Source of the DNA: Virgifigura deserti
GTDB taxonomy: Bacteria > Pseudomonadota > Alphaproteobacteria > Dongiales > Dongiaceae
DNA length: 64,000 bases
Assembly: GCA_003576685.1 (NCBI GenBank)
Contig: QOZR01000008.1
Coordinates: forward strand, 1 to 64,000
Direction: 5' to 3'
Both the position numbers and the translations under genes were made by a program. The notes under the pieces are model-generated. The model made no database searches. It was not told the origin of the DNA and worked only from the letters and a program-made list of their open reading frames with translations. Shown here piece by piece: positions 1 to 10,857 of the stretch (its first letter is position 1; every line of letters starts with the position of its first letter).

Positions 1-305
1 TAGCCGGCACCGGCCAGGGTGGCGCCGCCCGTGGCCGGCGCAAGGGCCGCGGTCGACAGCGCGCCGAGGCCCGCCCCGGCGGCGCAGCCGAGGCTCGCCC
101 CGGCGATGGTGTGCCGGTTCTGGTAAAGGACGGCGCCGCCCAGGATGATCGCCTGCTCGGCCATTGCCGCCAACGCGTCCGTGGTTTCTCGCGCTTCCGC
201 GACCGCCTCATCCAACCGATCCGACCATCCCGCTTCGGCCGGTGCCGCAAACCCGAGGGTCGCCAGCATCGCAAGAAGGGAAAGCGGTTGCCGAAGCAGG
301 AGCAT
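1..305 (-). CDS. Exported hypothetical protein, partial (runs off the left edge)
   Basis: The reading frame starts with ATG at 305 and is open to base 1, giving the first 101 residues. Residues 1-25 form a signal peptide: Arg5, a Leu/Ala-rich core and a cleavage-like AxA at about 22-25. A short charged helix follows (about 28-45), then a Gly/Ala-rich stretch (about 75-101) resembling a glycine-zipper membrane segment. The C-terminus is outside the window, so the function cannot be named. It is on the same strand as the corrinoid gene but separated from it by a hairpin, so it is probably a separate transcript. Confidence 0.55.
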   Translation of the reverse strand, partial: MLLLRQPLSLLAMLATLGFAAPAEAGWSDRLDEAVAEARETTDALAAMAEQAIILGGAVLYQNRHTIAGASLGCAAGAGLGALSTAALAPATGGATLAGAG

Positions 306-458
306 GATGACCGATCTTATGGCGGAATGAGCCAGGGTGGTGCCAACGGACAGTTTGTCCGGAAGGAGACTGTCGGACCAGAAAAAACGATCGAAGACAC
401 CCAAGAGAGACAACGCCGTCTCTCCAGCCAAGTTCCCGCGAGGCGGTCGTGGCAGGGA

Positions 459-488
459 GCCGGGGCGGGCTCGAAAACCCGCCCCGGC
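459..488 (-). terminator. Hairpin terminator after the corrinoid-protein gene
   Basis: A perfect 11-bp GC inverted repeat (459-469 and 478-488) encloses an 8-nt loop, six bases beyond the stop codon of the minus-strand corrinoid gene. There is no good T tract, so it is either a weak intrinsic terminator or a transcript-stabilising hairpin. Confidence 0.5.
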
Positions 489-493
489 GGTCC

Positions 494-1213
494 TTACGCG
501 TTCTTCGCCATCTCCGCGGCGGCGGAGCCCTGGCGCTTGCTCATGAAGTTCTTGGCCATCTCGACCGCCACGGCGGCGTCGCGGCAATAGGCGTCTGCGC
601 CGATATTCTGGGCGAAGGCCTCGTTCAGCGGTGCCCCGCCGACCAGAACGACATGGTCGTTGCGGATGCCTTTCTCGACCATCGCGTCGATCACCACCTT
701 CATGTAGGGCATGGTGGTGGTGAGCAGGGCCGACATGCCGAGGATGTCCGGCTGGTGCTCCTCGATCGCGGCCAGATATTTCTCGACCGGATTGTTGATG
801 CCCAGGTCGATCACCTCGAAGCCGGCGCCCTCCATCATCATCGACACCAGATTCTTGCCGATGTCGTGGATGTCGCCTTTGACGGTGCCGATCACCATCT
901 TGCCCATCTTCGGCGCGCCGGTTTCGGCGAGCAGCGGGCGCAGGATGAACATGCCGGCCTTCATCGCGTTCGCCGCCAGAAGCACCTCGGGCACGAACAG
1001 AATGCCGTCGCGGAAATCGATGCCGACGATCCGCATCCCCTCGACCAGTGCCTTGGTCAGCACGTCATAGGGTGTCCAGCCGCGTTCCAGCAGGATATTG
1101 ACCCCCTCCTCGATCTCCTCCTTGAGGCCGTCATAGAGGTCGTCATGCATCTGCTGCACGAGTTCGTCGTCGCTCAATGAGCGAAGATCGAGATCGCCTT
1201 CTTCGTCCGCCAT
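494..1213 (-). CDS. Cobalamin-binding corrinoid protein of a methyltransferase system
   Basis: This 239-aa cytoplasmic protein has the two-part structure of MtbC/MttC/MtgC-type corrinoid proteins. A four-helix cap domain (about 15-100) is followed by a Rossmann-like B12 domain. The B12 signature DxHxxG is at Asp114-His116-Gly119, with His116 the expected lower cobalt ligand. A GG(A/S)P-like motif that cradles the corrinoid tail lies near residue 195. It carries a methyl group between a substrate methyltransferase and a methyl-THF methyltransferase. The start at 1213 is chosen because an AGG-type ribosome site precedes it and family members begin here; an upstream ATG at 1267 has no ribosome site. 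Its probable partners are the methyltransferase at 16133 and the activator at 17145. The substrate methyltransferase (MttB/MtgB type) is not in the window. Confidence 0.88.
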   Translation of the reverse strand: MADEEGDLDLRSLSDDELVQQMHDDLYDGLKEEIEEGVNILLERGWTPYDVLTKALVEGMRIVGIDFRDGILFVPEVLLAANAMKAGMFILRPLLAETGAPKMGKMVIGTVKGDIHDIGKNLVSMMMEGAGFEVIDLGINNPVEKYLAAIEEHQPDILGMSALLTTTMPYMKVVIDAMVEKGIRNDHVVLVGGAPLNEAFAQNIGADAYCRDAAVAVEMAKNFMSKRQGSAAAEMAKNA

Positions 1214-1438
1214 CGCGTTTACCTGCTGTCCAATATCCAACGCCGTGCCGCCAAAGGTTTCGGCCATTGCCGAACGCTAGTCAACGGCCTATCGGGCGCC
1301 GCGTGTCGGCGCGACATGAATTGACCGGCCAGCGACATGGTCCCCCGCCTTCTCCCGAATCCTTCATCCTCGTTTCATCTTTGGCGGCTCCCCGGTTCAA
1401 TGCTATCACGACGGAAATGTTCCAACCGGGTGCCGGCG

Positions 1439-2971
1439 ATGCCTCAAATCGAATCCTTTCTCATCACCCCCGGGTCCCTGACCCTGACCGTTCTGCGGGC
1501 GCTGGCGGAGGAGGATCGGCCGATCGCGGTCGATCCCGCCTGCTGGCCGGCGGTCGAGGATTCCTCCGACACGGTGCAGATGGTGCTGAAGGAGGGACGC
1601 ACCGCCTATGGCGTCAATACCGGCTTCGGCAGCCTGGCGCGAACGCGGATCTCCGACAACGAGGTGGCCGAGCTGCAGCGCCGGCTGGTGCTCTCGCATT
1701 CCGCCGGCACCGGGCCGCTGCTGCCCGACCGGCTGGTGCGGATGATCCTGATCCTGAAGATCAACAGCCTGGCCCGCGGCTATTCCGGCATCCGCCGCGA
1801 GGTGATCGAGGCGCTGGTCGCGCTGGTGAACGCCGGCGCCTATCCGCTGATTCCGTCCAAGGGGTCGGTCGGCGCCTCGGGCGACCTGGCGCCGCTCGCC
1901 CATCTCTCGGCGGCGCTGATCGGCGTCGGCGAGATGCGCGTCGGCGGCCGGGTCCTGCCGGCGCGCGAGGGGCTGGCCCAGGCCGGGCTGGAGCCCGTCG
2001 CGCTCGCCGCGAAGGAAGGGCTGGCGCTGTTGAACGGCACCCAGGTCTCGACGGCGCTGGCGGCGGCCGGGCTGTTCGCGGCGGCCGACGTGTTCGCCGC
2101 CGCGCTCGCCGCCGGGGCGCTCAGCGTCGATGCGGCGCTCGGCAGCGACGTGCCCTTCGACGCCCGCATCCAGGCGGTCCGCGGCCAGCCGGGGCAGATC
2201 GCCGTCGCCGCCGCGCTCGCCGACCTGCTCGGCGACAGCGCGATCCGCCGCTCCCATCTCGACTGCGACCGGGTGCAGGACCCCTACAGCCTGCGCTGCC
2301 AGCCGCAGGTGATGGGCGCCTGCCTCGACATGCTGCGCTTCGCCGCCGGCACGATCGAGCGCGAGGCGAATGCCGTCTCCGACAATCCCCTGGTCTTCGC
2401 CGAGGCGGGCGACATCCTCTCCGGCGGCAACTTCCACGCCGAGCCGGTGGCGATGGCGGCCGACGTGATCGCGATCGCGCTGGCCGAGATCGGCTCGATT
2501 TCCGAGCGGCGCACGGCGCTCCTCACCGACCCGCGGATGAGCGGCCTGCCCGCCTTCCTGGTGCGCGAGCCCGGCCTCAATTCCGGCTTCATGATCGCCC
2601 AGGTGACGGCGGCGGCGCTGACCAGCGAAAACAAGACCCTGGCCCACCCGGCCAGCGTCGACAGCATCCCGACCTCCGCCAACCAGGAGGACCATGTCAG
2701 CATGGCGACCCACGCCGCGCGGCGCCTCATCGAGATGGCCGACAACGCCGCCGGCATCGTCGGCATCGAGCTAATGGCTGCGGCGCAGGGCGTCGACCTC
2801 CGCCAGCCGCTGAAGACCAGCCCGAAGCTGGAGCAGGCCATGGCGCTGCTGCGCCGCCGCGTCGCCTTCCTCGAAACCGACCGCGAGATGGCCCCAGACA
2901 TCGCCGCCGCGAAGGCGCTAATCGCAGGGGGCGCGTTCCGGGATCTGGTGCCGCTCGCCGTCTTCGGCTGA
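1439..2971 (+). CDS. hutH: Histidine ammonia-lyase
   Basis: This 510-aa protein has the family's usual length. It catalyses the first step of histidine degradation, deamination of L-histidine to trans-urocanate. The tripeptide Ala146-Ser147-Gly148, which self-cyclises to the MIO electrophile, lies in the conserved context [12 protein letters not shown]. The YGVNTGFG motif is at 57-64, and a [14 protein letters not shown] motif lies in the C-terminal third. The start at 1439 gives the conserved length; the frame is open further upstream but that stretch is not protein-like. No hutU, hutI or hutG is adjacent, so the rest of the pathway must be elsewhere, or the enzyme may be a related aromatic amino-acid ammonia-lyase. 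Confidence 0.9.
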   Translation: MPQIESFLITPGSLTLTVLRALAEEDRPIAVDPACWPAVEDSSDTVQMVLKEGRTAYGVNTGFGSLARTRISDNEVAELQRRLVLSHSAGTGPLLPDRLVRMILILKINSLARGYSGIRREVIEALVALVNAGAYPLIPSKGSVGASGDLAPLAHLSAALIGVGEMRVGGRVLPAREGLAQAGLEPVALAAKEGLALLNGTQVSTALAAAGLFAAADVFAAALAAGALSVDAALGSDVPFDARIQAVRGQPGQIAVAAALADLLGDSAIRRSHLDCDRVQDPYSLRCQPQVMGACLDMLRFAAGTIEREANAVSDNPLVFAEAGDILSGGNFHAEPVAMAADVIAIALAEIGSISERRTALLTDPRMSGLPAFLVREPGLNSGFMIAQVTAAALTSENKTLAHPASVDSIPTSANQEDHVSMATHAARRLIEMADNAAGIVGIELMAAAQGVDLRQPLKTSPKLEQAMALLRRRVAFLETDREMAPDIAAAKALIAGGAFRDLVPLAVFG

Positions 2972-3056
2972 GAGGCGGGAGGGGGCTCCGAAATCGGGAA
3001 ATAACCCCGGCAAGAACCGTGGCTTCGGGGATTGCGAGCGAGCTTGGGCTTTCCGA

Positions 3057-3992
3057 TCAACTGGATCGTTGATTCATCCTTACGGGATCGTTCGCACGGC
3101 AATCCGCGTTTTCGAGCAGCCAGCGACGAGCGGTCTCGACGCTCGCCCGGACAGCTGCCGGGCGGGGCGTTACGAGCCAGTACGACATCGCGGTCAGGCC
3201 GACCCCTTGAAGCGGGGCAATGAGCCGTCCGCTGCTAATTTCGTCTTCCGTCAGGATGTTGCTTTCGAGAATGACGCCAAGACCCTTTATGGCGGCCTCA
3301 ATCGCGACATGGGAAGGGTCGAGCTGAATCGATCTCGCGATGGCACCATCAGGTTCGAACCCTTGCCGCTGCAACCAGTCTTCCCAAGACACGATATTAA
3401 CCCTGGTTCTAATGAGGGTCTGTGAGAGCAAGTCCTGTCGAGATCGGATCGGTCCAGAGGTGACGAGGTTGGGGGCGCAGAGCGGCTGAACCGTCTCTTC
3501 GAGGAGCGGAATGGCCCGGGATTCCCATTTGCTCGCACCACCATACACGACCGCCAAATCAACATTGGCAGCATCGAGGCCAGGTCCTGCCTCTGCATTC
3601 ACCCTGATATCGATCATCGGATGATCTGCAAGGAACTTCGATAGGCGTGGAAGCAGCCAGCGGCTCGCGAAGGAGGGTGGCGTGTGTATTCTGACGATAT
3701 CTATTGGGCGGCCATGTCTATTTTTACTGGATATTTTTTCGGTCGCCTGCTTCAGCTTGCGGAAGCCCTCTCGAATATTGTCATAGTAATCCAGGCCGTC
3801 TTGGGAGAGCGAGACGCCTCGACCAACACGTTCAAAGAGCCGAACGCCGAGGCCTGCCTCCAAGATCCGGATCTGATGGCTCACGGCCGAAGGCGTGAGG
3901 CTCAGCTCCTCCGCCGCCTCGCGAAAACTTCCCAAGCGGGCCGCGGCCTCGAAGACCGCAATTGCCCGGAGCGGCAGAGATGATCCTGACAT
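3057..3992 (-). CDS. LysR-family regulator, probable DgdR-like activator of the decarboxylase gene
   Basis: This 311-aa protein has LysR architecture. A winged HTH occupies about 5-65 (LGSFREAAEELSLTPSAVSHQ region). The periplasmic-binding-protein-like effector domain spans about 90-295 and is closest in style to the GcvA subgroup. It is transcribed divergently from the dialkylglycine decarboxylase at 4198, with a 205-bp shared region holding an inverted repeat. In Burkholderia cepacia, dgdA is likewise divergent from the LysR regulator dgdR. Control of the neighbouring gene is therefore a context-based inference; the effector (probably a 2,2-dialkylglycine such as 2-aminoisobutyrate) is not shown by the sequence. 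Confidence 0.82.
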   Translation of the reverse strand: MSGSSLPLRAIAVFEAAARLGSFREAAEELSLTPSAVSHQIRILEAGLGVRLFERVGRGVSLSQDGLDYYDNIREGFRKLKQATEKISSKNRHGRPIDIVRIHTPPSFASRWLLPRLSKFLADHPMIDIRVNAEAGPGLDAANVDLAVVYGGASKWESRAIPLLEETVQPLCAPNLVTSGPIRSRQDLLSQTLIRTRVNIVSWEDWLQRQGFEPDGAIARSIQLDPSHVAIEAAIKGLGVILESNILTEDEISSGRLIAPLQGVGLTAMSYWLVTPRPAAVRASVETARRWLLENADCRANDPVRMNQRSS

Positions 3993-4060
3993 ATGGCTCC
4001 TTGTCCAGGCAGGGCCGGGCAGTCAGGCCGGCGGACACGATCATAAAATGATGAATTCAG

Positions 4061-4077
4061 CTCACCAGTCCAGTGAG
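4061..4077. promoter_or_regulatory. Candidate LysR operator between the divergent genes
   Basis: The inverted repeat CTCAC-N7-GTGAG lies between the LysR gene start (3992) and the decarboxylase start (4198), 121 bp upstream of the latter. Its dyad shape and spacing fit a LysR recognition site of the T-N11-A kind, but nothing else confirms it. Confidence 0.4.
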
Positions 4078-4164
4078 TTCTTTGCGCTTGTCCCACCTTC
4101 AAGAAGTCGGATCATCAAGGCGGGAAGACGATGCGTGCCTGTGTGGTCTTTCCCCTCTCCATGA

Positions 4165-5502
<1,338 letters not shown>

Positions 5503-5548
5503 TCCCTGATATTCGCTGGCTCGGCTGCCAACCGTCCGACCTTCTCCG

Positions 5549-6397
5549 CTAACTCCCCTGATAAAGCGCCAGCGCCTCCGGCATCAGGCTCTCGAGCTGA
5601 GCGATGCGGTCCTCCGGCCCCGGATGGGTTGAGAGGAAGTCCGGCGGGCGTTCGCCGGCGGTCGCCATGTTGCGCCAAAGTTCGACCGATTCGCGCGGGT
5701 CGTAGCCGGCCTCGGCCATGATGAGGAGGCCGTTCCGGTCGGCCTCCAGCTCCTGGTTGCGCGAATAGGGCAGGATCAGGCCATATTGCGCCCCGGCACC
5801 CAGCAGGGCGGCGACCTGGTTGGCATAGCCGATATTGCCGGCCTGGAGCGCCACGCTGATGAGCTGCAGCCCAACATCGGTCGCCGCCTGCGAGCTCAGC
5901 CGCTCGGCGGCGTGCTCGGCCTGGTTATGCGCGATCTCGTGGCCGATCACGGTCGCGAGCTGGTCCTCGTTTTCGGCATAGTCGAACAGCCCCTCAAAGA
6001 CGCCGATCTTGTTGCCGGGCAGGGCGAAGGCGTTGGCCTCCGCGCCCTCGAAGACGACCATCTCCCAATTGTTCGGGTTTTCGCCGGCCGCCTGCAGAAG
6101 ATTGCCGCCGACCTGCTGCAAGGTCTGCTGGTAAGCGCGGTTGTCGGAGGCCGGCGTCTCGCTCCGGATTCGCTCCCAGTTCTCGACGCCCATCTCCTCT
6201 ACCTGCTCGTCCGAAACGAGGTTGAGGCCGAGCCCCGTCTGCCCGCCGGCGCAACCGGCGAGAACTGCGCCGCCGGTTCCGACCAGCACGAAAACGAAAT
6301 CGCGGCGGCTCAGGGCCGAGGAGTTCGCGGCCCTGGGCGGGAGCGCGAGACCGCTCCGGACGGGCAGGATGCGATGCGGGCGGTGGTCGAGACACAT
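5549..6397 (-). CDS. M48-family zinc metalloprotease, Tat-exported lipoprotein
   Basis: This 282-aa protein has a twin-arginine motif (Ser30-Arg31-Arg32-Asp33-Phe34) before a hydrophobic core and a lipobox Leu46-Ala-Gly-Cys49. It should therefore be exported folded and lipid-anchored. The catalytic zinc motif HEIAH is at 153-157, and the third ligand lies in ELEAD (216-220). The layout matches periplasmic BepA/LoiP-type peptidases without TPR repeats. The start at 6397 puts the Tat signal near the N-terminus; an upstream in-frame ATG at 6580 would add an implausible 61 residues. A GGAAC-N17-CGTT site lies 86 bp upstream, so expression is probably part of the general stress response. The substrate is unknown; outer-membrane protein quality control is the family's usual role. 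Confidence 0.85.
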   Translation of the reverse strand: MCLDHRPHRILPVRSGLALPPRAANSSALSRRDFVFVLVGTGGAVLAGCAGGQTGLGLNLVSDEQVEEMGVENWERIRSETPASDNRAYQQTLQQVGGNLLQAAGENPNNWEMVVFEGAEANAFALPGNKIGVFEGLFDYAENEDQLATVIGHEIAHNQAEHAAERLSSQAATDVGLQLISVALQAGNIGYANQVAALLGAGAQYGLILPYSRNQELEADRNGLLIMAEAGYDPRESVELWRNMATAGERPPDFLSTHPGPEDRIAQLESLMPEALALYQGS

Positions 6398-6482
6398 GGT
6401 CGCTTTCGCCTTCTGCTGAAAGCCGGACAGCAGGACAGGCCCCAGGATCGGTAGGGGACACCATTCCAACGGCATGATCGTC

Positions 6483-6508
6483 AACGGCTCTTGGCGGAAA
6501 AGGGTTCC
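6483..6508 (-). promoter_or_regulatory. Predicted EcfG-type (general stress) promoter of the M48 protease
   Basis: Read on the minus strand the site is GGAAC (6508-6504), a 17-nt spacer, then CGTT (6486-6483). This matches the alphaproteobacterial EcfG/SigT promoter consensus exactly. It leaves a leader of roughly 75-80 nt to the ATG at 6397. Confidence 0.6.
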
Positions 6509-6659
6509 GCGCGGCCGATCCGCGGTTCTGACGGCCGAGTGCGCCAGATGCATCCCCAGACGCCTCCAAGGCGGCCTCAATGCTTGCCCGAAGGCCCCCG
6601 GACGCTTAATTACAGGGGACCCCGCCCCGAGGAATGGAGCCCCCTAGTCCGGTCGCCCG

Positions 6660-9600
6660 ATGACAGAACTGACGCTTGCCCACGATTTGGCCTTCGAAGA
6701 CCTCTACCGGCCCGACGGCCTCGCCCGTATCGACGGCCTGTTCCTCGACGCGCTCGGCGAGAGCGACGCCGATCTCAAGACGCGTCTTCTGGCGGCGCGC
6801 GATCGGCCCGGCGAGCTCGAGGCAAAGGCGGAGTCGGAGCTGTTGATCGCGGTCGCGCCGCATCTCGAGGATTTCGTCGGCGGCCTGTTCGGCATCCGGC
6901 GGGAGCTGCAGACCCTGGCGGAGCGGCATCACGCGCTGGCGCCGCTCTATGCCTGCAAGCGGCTGTTCGTCCAGCGCCGCGCCATGCGCGCCCACAAGCC
7001 GGACGAGGCGCGCGGCTTCGACGCCGCCGCGCTGGAGGCGGCCCTCACGGAGCGCCTCGGCGCGCCGTTCGGCGAGCTTGCCTTCGCGCGGGCGGTGATG
7101 GGCTGGCTCGAGGACGAGACCGCCAACGCCGAGAGCCTCCAGCTCGCTTCGCGCTATGCCGCCTGGGCACTGCTGACCGAGGACGGAAAGCGGCGCCATG
7201 GCGAGGGCGTGCTGTTCAAGGCGCCGCGCAAGACCGACCCGCTGAGCTTGGTGCCGGTCGAGACCGTCGCGCGGCATGACACGGCGATGCTGGCGCTGCC
7301 GGAGGATCATCTGCGCCGGCGCGAGGGCTTTCGGCTGACCGATGCGGGCGCGGACCTCACCCACGCCCTCGACCAAGCGAACTACTGCATCTTCTGCCAT
7401 AACCAGGGCAAGGACTCCTGCTCCAAGGGCCTGCGCGAGAAGGACGGCGCCTTCAAGAAGAGCCCCTTCCAGGTCACGCTCGCCGGCTGTCCGCTCGAAG
7501 AGAAGATCTCGGAGATGCACACGCTGAAGGCGGAAGGGGTTCCGCTCGGCGCGCTGGCGATGGCAGTCGTCGACAACCCGATGGTGGCGGGGACGGGCCA
7601 TCGGATCTGCAACGACTGCATGAAGGCCTGCATCTACCAGAAGCAAGAGCCGGTCGACATTCCGCAGGTCGAGACCCGTACGCTGAAGGACGTGCTGGAG
7701 CTGCCCTGGGGTTTCGAGATCTATGGGCTGCTGACCCGGTGGAATCCCCTGAACTTGCGCCATCCGATGGCGAAGCCGCCGAGCGGCCGCAAGGTTCTGG
7801 TGGCGGGCCTCGGGCCGGCCGGCTTCACGCTCGCCCATTACCTGCTGAATGACGGTCATGCGGTGGTCGCGGTGGACGGCCTCAAGATCGAGCCGCTGCC
7901 ACCGGAGACCTCGGGCGTCGATCCGCTCGGTGCGCGCGTTCCCTTCCAGCCGATCCGCGACGTCTCTACGTTGTACGAGTCGCTCGACGAGCGGGCGATG
8001 GCCGGCTTCGGCGGCGTCGCCGAATACGGCATCACGGTACGCTGGGACAAGAATTTCCTGAAGATCATCCGGCTGCTGCTCGAGCGGCGCGAAAGCTTCG
8101 CCATGGTCGGCGGCGTGCGGTTCGGCGGGACGCTGACGGTCGATCAGGCTTTCGAAATGGGCTTCGACCATGTTGCGTTGGCGCTCGGCGCGGGCAAGCC
8201 GACGATCCTGTCGATGCCCGGTGCGCTCGCCCCCGGCGTCCGCATGGCCTCGGACTTCCTGATGGCGCTGCAGCTCACCGGCGCGGCGAAGACGGAATCG
8301 ATCGCCAACCTCCAGCTTCGCCTGCCGGCGGTGGTGATCGGCGGCGGCCTGACCGCAATCGACACCGCGACCGAGGCGCTGGCCTATTATCCCGTGCAGG
8401 TCGAGAAGTTCCTGAAGCGCTATGAGCTGCTCGCGGCCGAGGGCGGCGACGCGCGCGTACGTCAGCGCTGGACCCCGGCCGAGGCGGCGATCGCCGACGA
8501 GTTCCTGGCGCATGCCCGGGCGATCCGCGCCGAACGGGCGGCGGCGGCGCGCGAAGGCCGCCCGGCCCGCATTCGCGAGCTGCTCGATGGCTGGGGCGGC
8601 GTGACGATCGCCTATCGCCGCCGGATGATCGATTCGCCGAGCTACACGCTGAATCACGAGGAGGTCGACAAGGCGCTGCAGGAGGGCATCCGCTTCGCAG
8701 AGCGGCTGACTCCGGTGGAGATCGAGACCGATGCGTTCGGCCATGCCGAGGCGATCCGCCTCTCCCGCGCGGGCGAAGACGGCGCGGCGCCGGAGGTCGT
8801 GCGGCTTCCGGCGCGGGCAGTCCTCGTCGCCGCGGGGACGCGGCCGAACACCGTGCTGGCGCGCGAGGACCCCGACAACATCCGGCTCGACGGCAACTAT
8901 TTCCGTGCGGTCGACGAGACCGGCGCGCCGGCGACGCCCGATCGCGTCGCCAAACCCTCCACGGCGGACGTGCTGCAGGACGTCCGGCCCGACGGTCGCG
9001 CCGTCAGCTTCTTCGGCGACCTGCACCCCTCCTTTGCCGGTAATGTCGTGAAGGCGATGGGCAGCGCCAAGCAGGGCTGGCCGGTGGTGTCGCGGGCGAT
9101 TGCGCGGCTGGCGCGGCCGGCGTCCGATGAGGATGCCGCGACCTTCATCGCCCGGCTGAACGGCGCGCTCAGGCCGCGGGTGCATGCGGTGAACCGCCTT
9201 ACCCCGACGATCGTCGAGGTGGTGGTACGGGCGCCGCAGGCGGCGCGAAACTTTGCGCCGGGCGAGTTCTACCGGCTGCAGAACTACGAGACGCTGGCGG
9301 CCCGTATCGACGGCACGACGCTGGCGATGGAAGGGCTGGCGATGACCGGTGCCTGGGTCGATGTCGAGCGCGGCCTGATCAGCACGATCGCGCTGGAGAT
9401 GGGTGGATCGTCGGACCTCTGCGCGCTGCTGAAGCCGGGCGAGCCGGTGGTGCTGATGGGGCCGACCGGCGCGCCGACCGAAATCCCGAAGGGCGAGACG
9501 GTGCTGCTCGCCGGCGGCGGGCTCGGCAACGCCGTCCTGTTCTCGATCGGCCGAGCCCTGCGCGCCGCTGGCTCGCGGGTGCTTTATTTCGCCGGCTATC

Positions 9601-10151
9601 GGCGGGTGCGCGACCGCTACAAGGTCGAGGAGATCGAGGCGGCCGCCGACGTCATTGTCTGGACCTGCGACGAGGCGCCGGGCTTCGCGCCTGGCCGGCC
9701 GCAGGACAGCAGCTTCACCGGCAACATCGTCGAGGCCATGGTTGCCTATCAACGGGGTGAGCTTGGCGAGCGGCCGATCGACCTCGGCCAAGTCGACCGG
9801 ATCATCGCGATCGGCTCCGACGGCATGATGGCGGCGGTGGCGCGCGCCCGCCACGACGTGCTGAAGGACTGGCTGAAGCCCCGGCACCGGGCGATCGGCT
9901 CCATCAACTCGCCGATGCAATGCATGATGAAGGAGATCTGCGCCCAGTGCCTGCAGCGGCATGTCGATCCGCTGACCGGCGAGGAGACGGTCGTCTTCTC
10001 CTGCTTCAATCAGGACCAGCCGCTCGACGAGGTGGACTTCGGCAATCTGCGCGACCGGCTGAGCCAGAACGGCGCCCAGGAAAAGTTGACCGCCGCCTGG
10101 ATCGATCGCTGTCTCGTCAGGCTCAACCTTCGCGGGGCGGCTGCGGAGTAG
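6660..10151 (+). CDS. Large multidomain Fe-S/FAD pyridine-nucleotide oxidoreductase
   Basis: This 1163-aa cytoplasmic protein appears to be a fusion. Residues about 1-230 are helical and unrecognised. About 240-335 hold a cysteine-rich region (CxxC, then C..CP, then CNDCMKAC) like the Fe-S segment of glutamate synthase small subunits. About 375-760 form a GltD-type FAD/NAD(P) domain with GLGPAG near 380 and a second Rossmann motif VIGGGLTAIDTA. About 830-1060 resemble an FNR/PyrK flavin and NAD domain (PGEFYRLQ; LLAGGGLGNAVL). About 1090-1120 carry a PyrK-like cysteine cluster (ICAQC...FSC). It could be an electron-bifurcating or transhydrogenating unit; the electron partners are unknown. Proximity to the C1/corrinoid cluster suggests a link with MTHFR or corrinoid reduction, but this is only an inference. 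Confidence 0.75.
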   Translation: MTELTLAHDLAFEDLYRPDGLARIDGLFLDALGESDADLKTRLLAARDRPGELEAKAESELLIAVAPHLEDFVGGLFGIRRELQTLAERHHALAPLYACKRLFVQRRAMRAHKPDEARGFDAAALEAALTERLGAPFGELAFARAVMGWLEDETANAESLQLASRYAAWALLTEDGKRRHGEGVLFKAPRKTDPLSLVPVETVARHDTAMLALPEDHLRRREGFRLTDAGADLTHALDQANYCIFCHNQGKDSCSKGLREKDGAFKKSPFQVTLAGCPLEEKISEMHTLKAEGVPLGALAMAVVDNPMVAGTGHRICNDCMKACIYQKQEPVDIPQVETRTLKDVLELPWGFEIYGLLTRWNPLNLRHPMAKPPSGRKVLVAGLGPAGFTLAHYLLNDGHAVVAVDGLKIEPLPPETSGVDPLGARVPFQPIRDVSTLYESLDERAMAGFGGVAEYGITVRWDKNFLKIIRLLLERRESFAMVGGVRFGGTLTVDQAFEMGFDHVALALGAGKPTILSMPGALAPGVRMASDFLMALQLTGAAKTESIANLQLRLPAVVIGGGLTAIDTATEALAYYPVQVEKFLKRYELLAAEGGDARVRQRWTPAEAAIADEFLAHARAIRAERAAAAREGRPARIRELLDGWGGVTIAYRRRMIDSPSYTLNHEEVDKALQEGIRFAERLTPVEIETDAFGHAEAIRLSRAGEDGAAPEVVRLPARAVLVAAGTRPNTVLAREDPDNIRLDGNYFRAVDETGAPATPDRVAKPSTADVLQDVRPDGRAVSFFGDLHPSFAGNVVKAMGSAKQGWPVVSRAIARLARPASDEDAATFIARLNGALRPRVHAVNRLTPTIVEVVVRAPQAARNFAPGEFYRLQNYETLAARIDGTTLAMEGLAMTGAWVDVERGLISTIALEMGGSSDLCALLKPGEPVVLMGPTGAPTEIPKGETVLLAGGGLGNAVLFSIGRALRAAGSRVLYFAGYRRVRDRYKVEEIEAAADVIVWTCDEAPGFAPGRPQDSSFTGNIVEAMVAYQRGELGERPIDLGQVDRIIAIGSDGMMAAVARARHDVLKDWLKPRHRAIGSINSPMQCMMKEICAQCLQRHVDPLTGEETVVFSCFNQDQPLDEVDFGNLRDRLSQNGAQEKLTAAWIDRCLVRLNLRGAAAE

Positions 10152-10281
10152 GTTCCGGTACGGCTACGACGTCGCTTCCGCTCCCGCAGGACAGGCCGGG
10201 GTCACAGCCGATCAGGTTCTCGAAGCGGATGCCGGCGCGCCTCCACGCATGAAACGCCATCGTGATCGGAAGAAAATCGAC

Positions 10282-10857
10282 ATGGCGCCTACGCTGAACA
10301 TCATCATCGCTAGTACGTGACCGCGCCGTGTCGGTGTCCCGGTGGGGGCATGGTTTCACGAAGTCGCAAAGGCCCATGGCGACTTCGATGCCGAACTCGT
10401 GGACCTCGCCGCGTTCGCTCTGCCGATCTATGACGGACCCCTACATCCCAGGCTGTAGAAATACGAGCACGAGCACACCAAGCGCTGGAGCGCGAGCGTC
10501 GATGCTGCGGATGCATATGTTTTCGTCACACCCGAATATAATCACGGCCCGACGCCTGCCTTGATTAACGCCCTCGACTACGTCTACAGCGAGTGGAACT
10601 ACAAGCCTGCCGCCTTCGTCAGCTACGGCGGTATCTCCGGCGGCATGCGCGCGGTGCAGACGACGAAACCGACACTGACCACGCTGAAGATGATGCCGAT
10701 CCTGGAGGCCGTGACCATTCCCATGGTCGCGCAGCATCTGAAGGATGGCGCTTTCGTGCCGAACGAGGTTCACACCACAAGCGCGAACGACCTTCTGAAC
10801 GAACTCGCCCGTTGGGCCGAGGCTTTGAGGCCGCTCCGCGCCCCGGAGACTGTTTAA
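10282..10857 (+). pseudogene. NADPH-dependent FMN reductase-like gene broken by two nonsense codons
   Basis: One reading frame from ATG 10282 to TAA 10857 gives a complete flavodoxin-like NAD(P)H:FMN reductase of about 190 residues. It has the N-terminal IIIASTxPxRVG loop, the EYNHG.PxxLINALD motif and FVSYGGISGG. Two in-frame stops interrupt it: TGA at 10318-10320 and TAG at 10456-10458. Both could arise from single C-to-T changes (CGA to TGA in the phosphate-binding loop, CAG to TAG). There is no indel, so the inactivation looks recent. A fragment from 10561 could still be translated but would lack the FMN phosphate loop. Confidence 0.75.

Noticed and set aside
1177..3072. A 631-codon plus-strand open frame across the hutH region
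   Set aside because: It is an Arg/Gly-rich shadow; the overlapping hutH frame has the MIO motif and family length.
6606..9962. A 1118-codon open frame on the minus strand opposite the large oxidoreductase
   Set aside because: It is Arg/His/Asp-rich with no recognisable domain, and mirrors the third-position GC bias of the real plus-strand gene.
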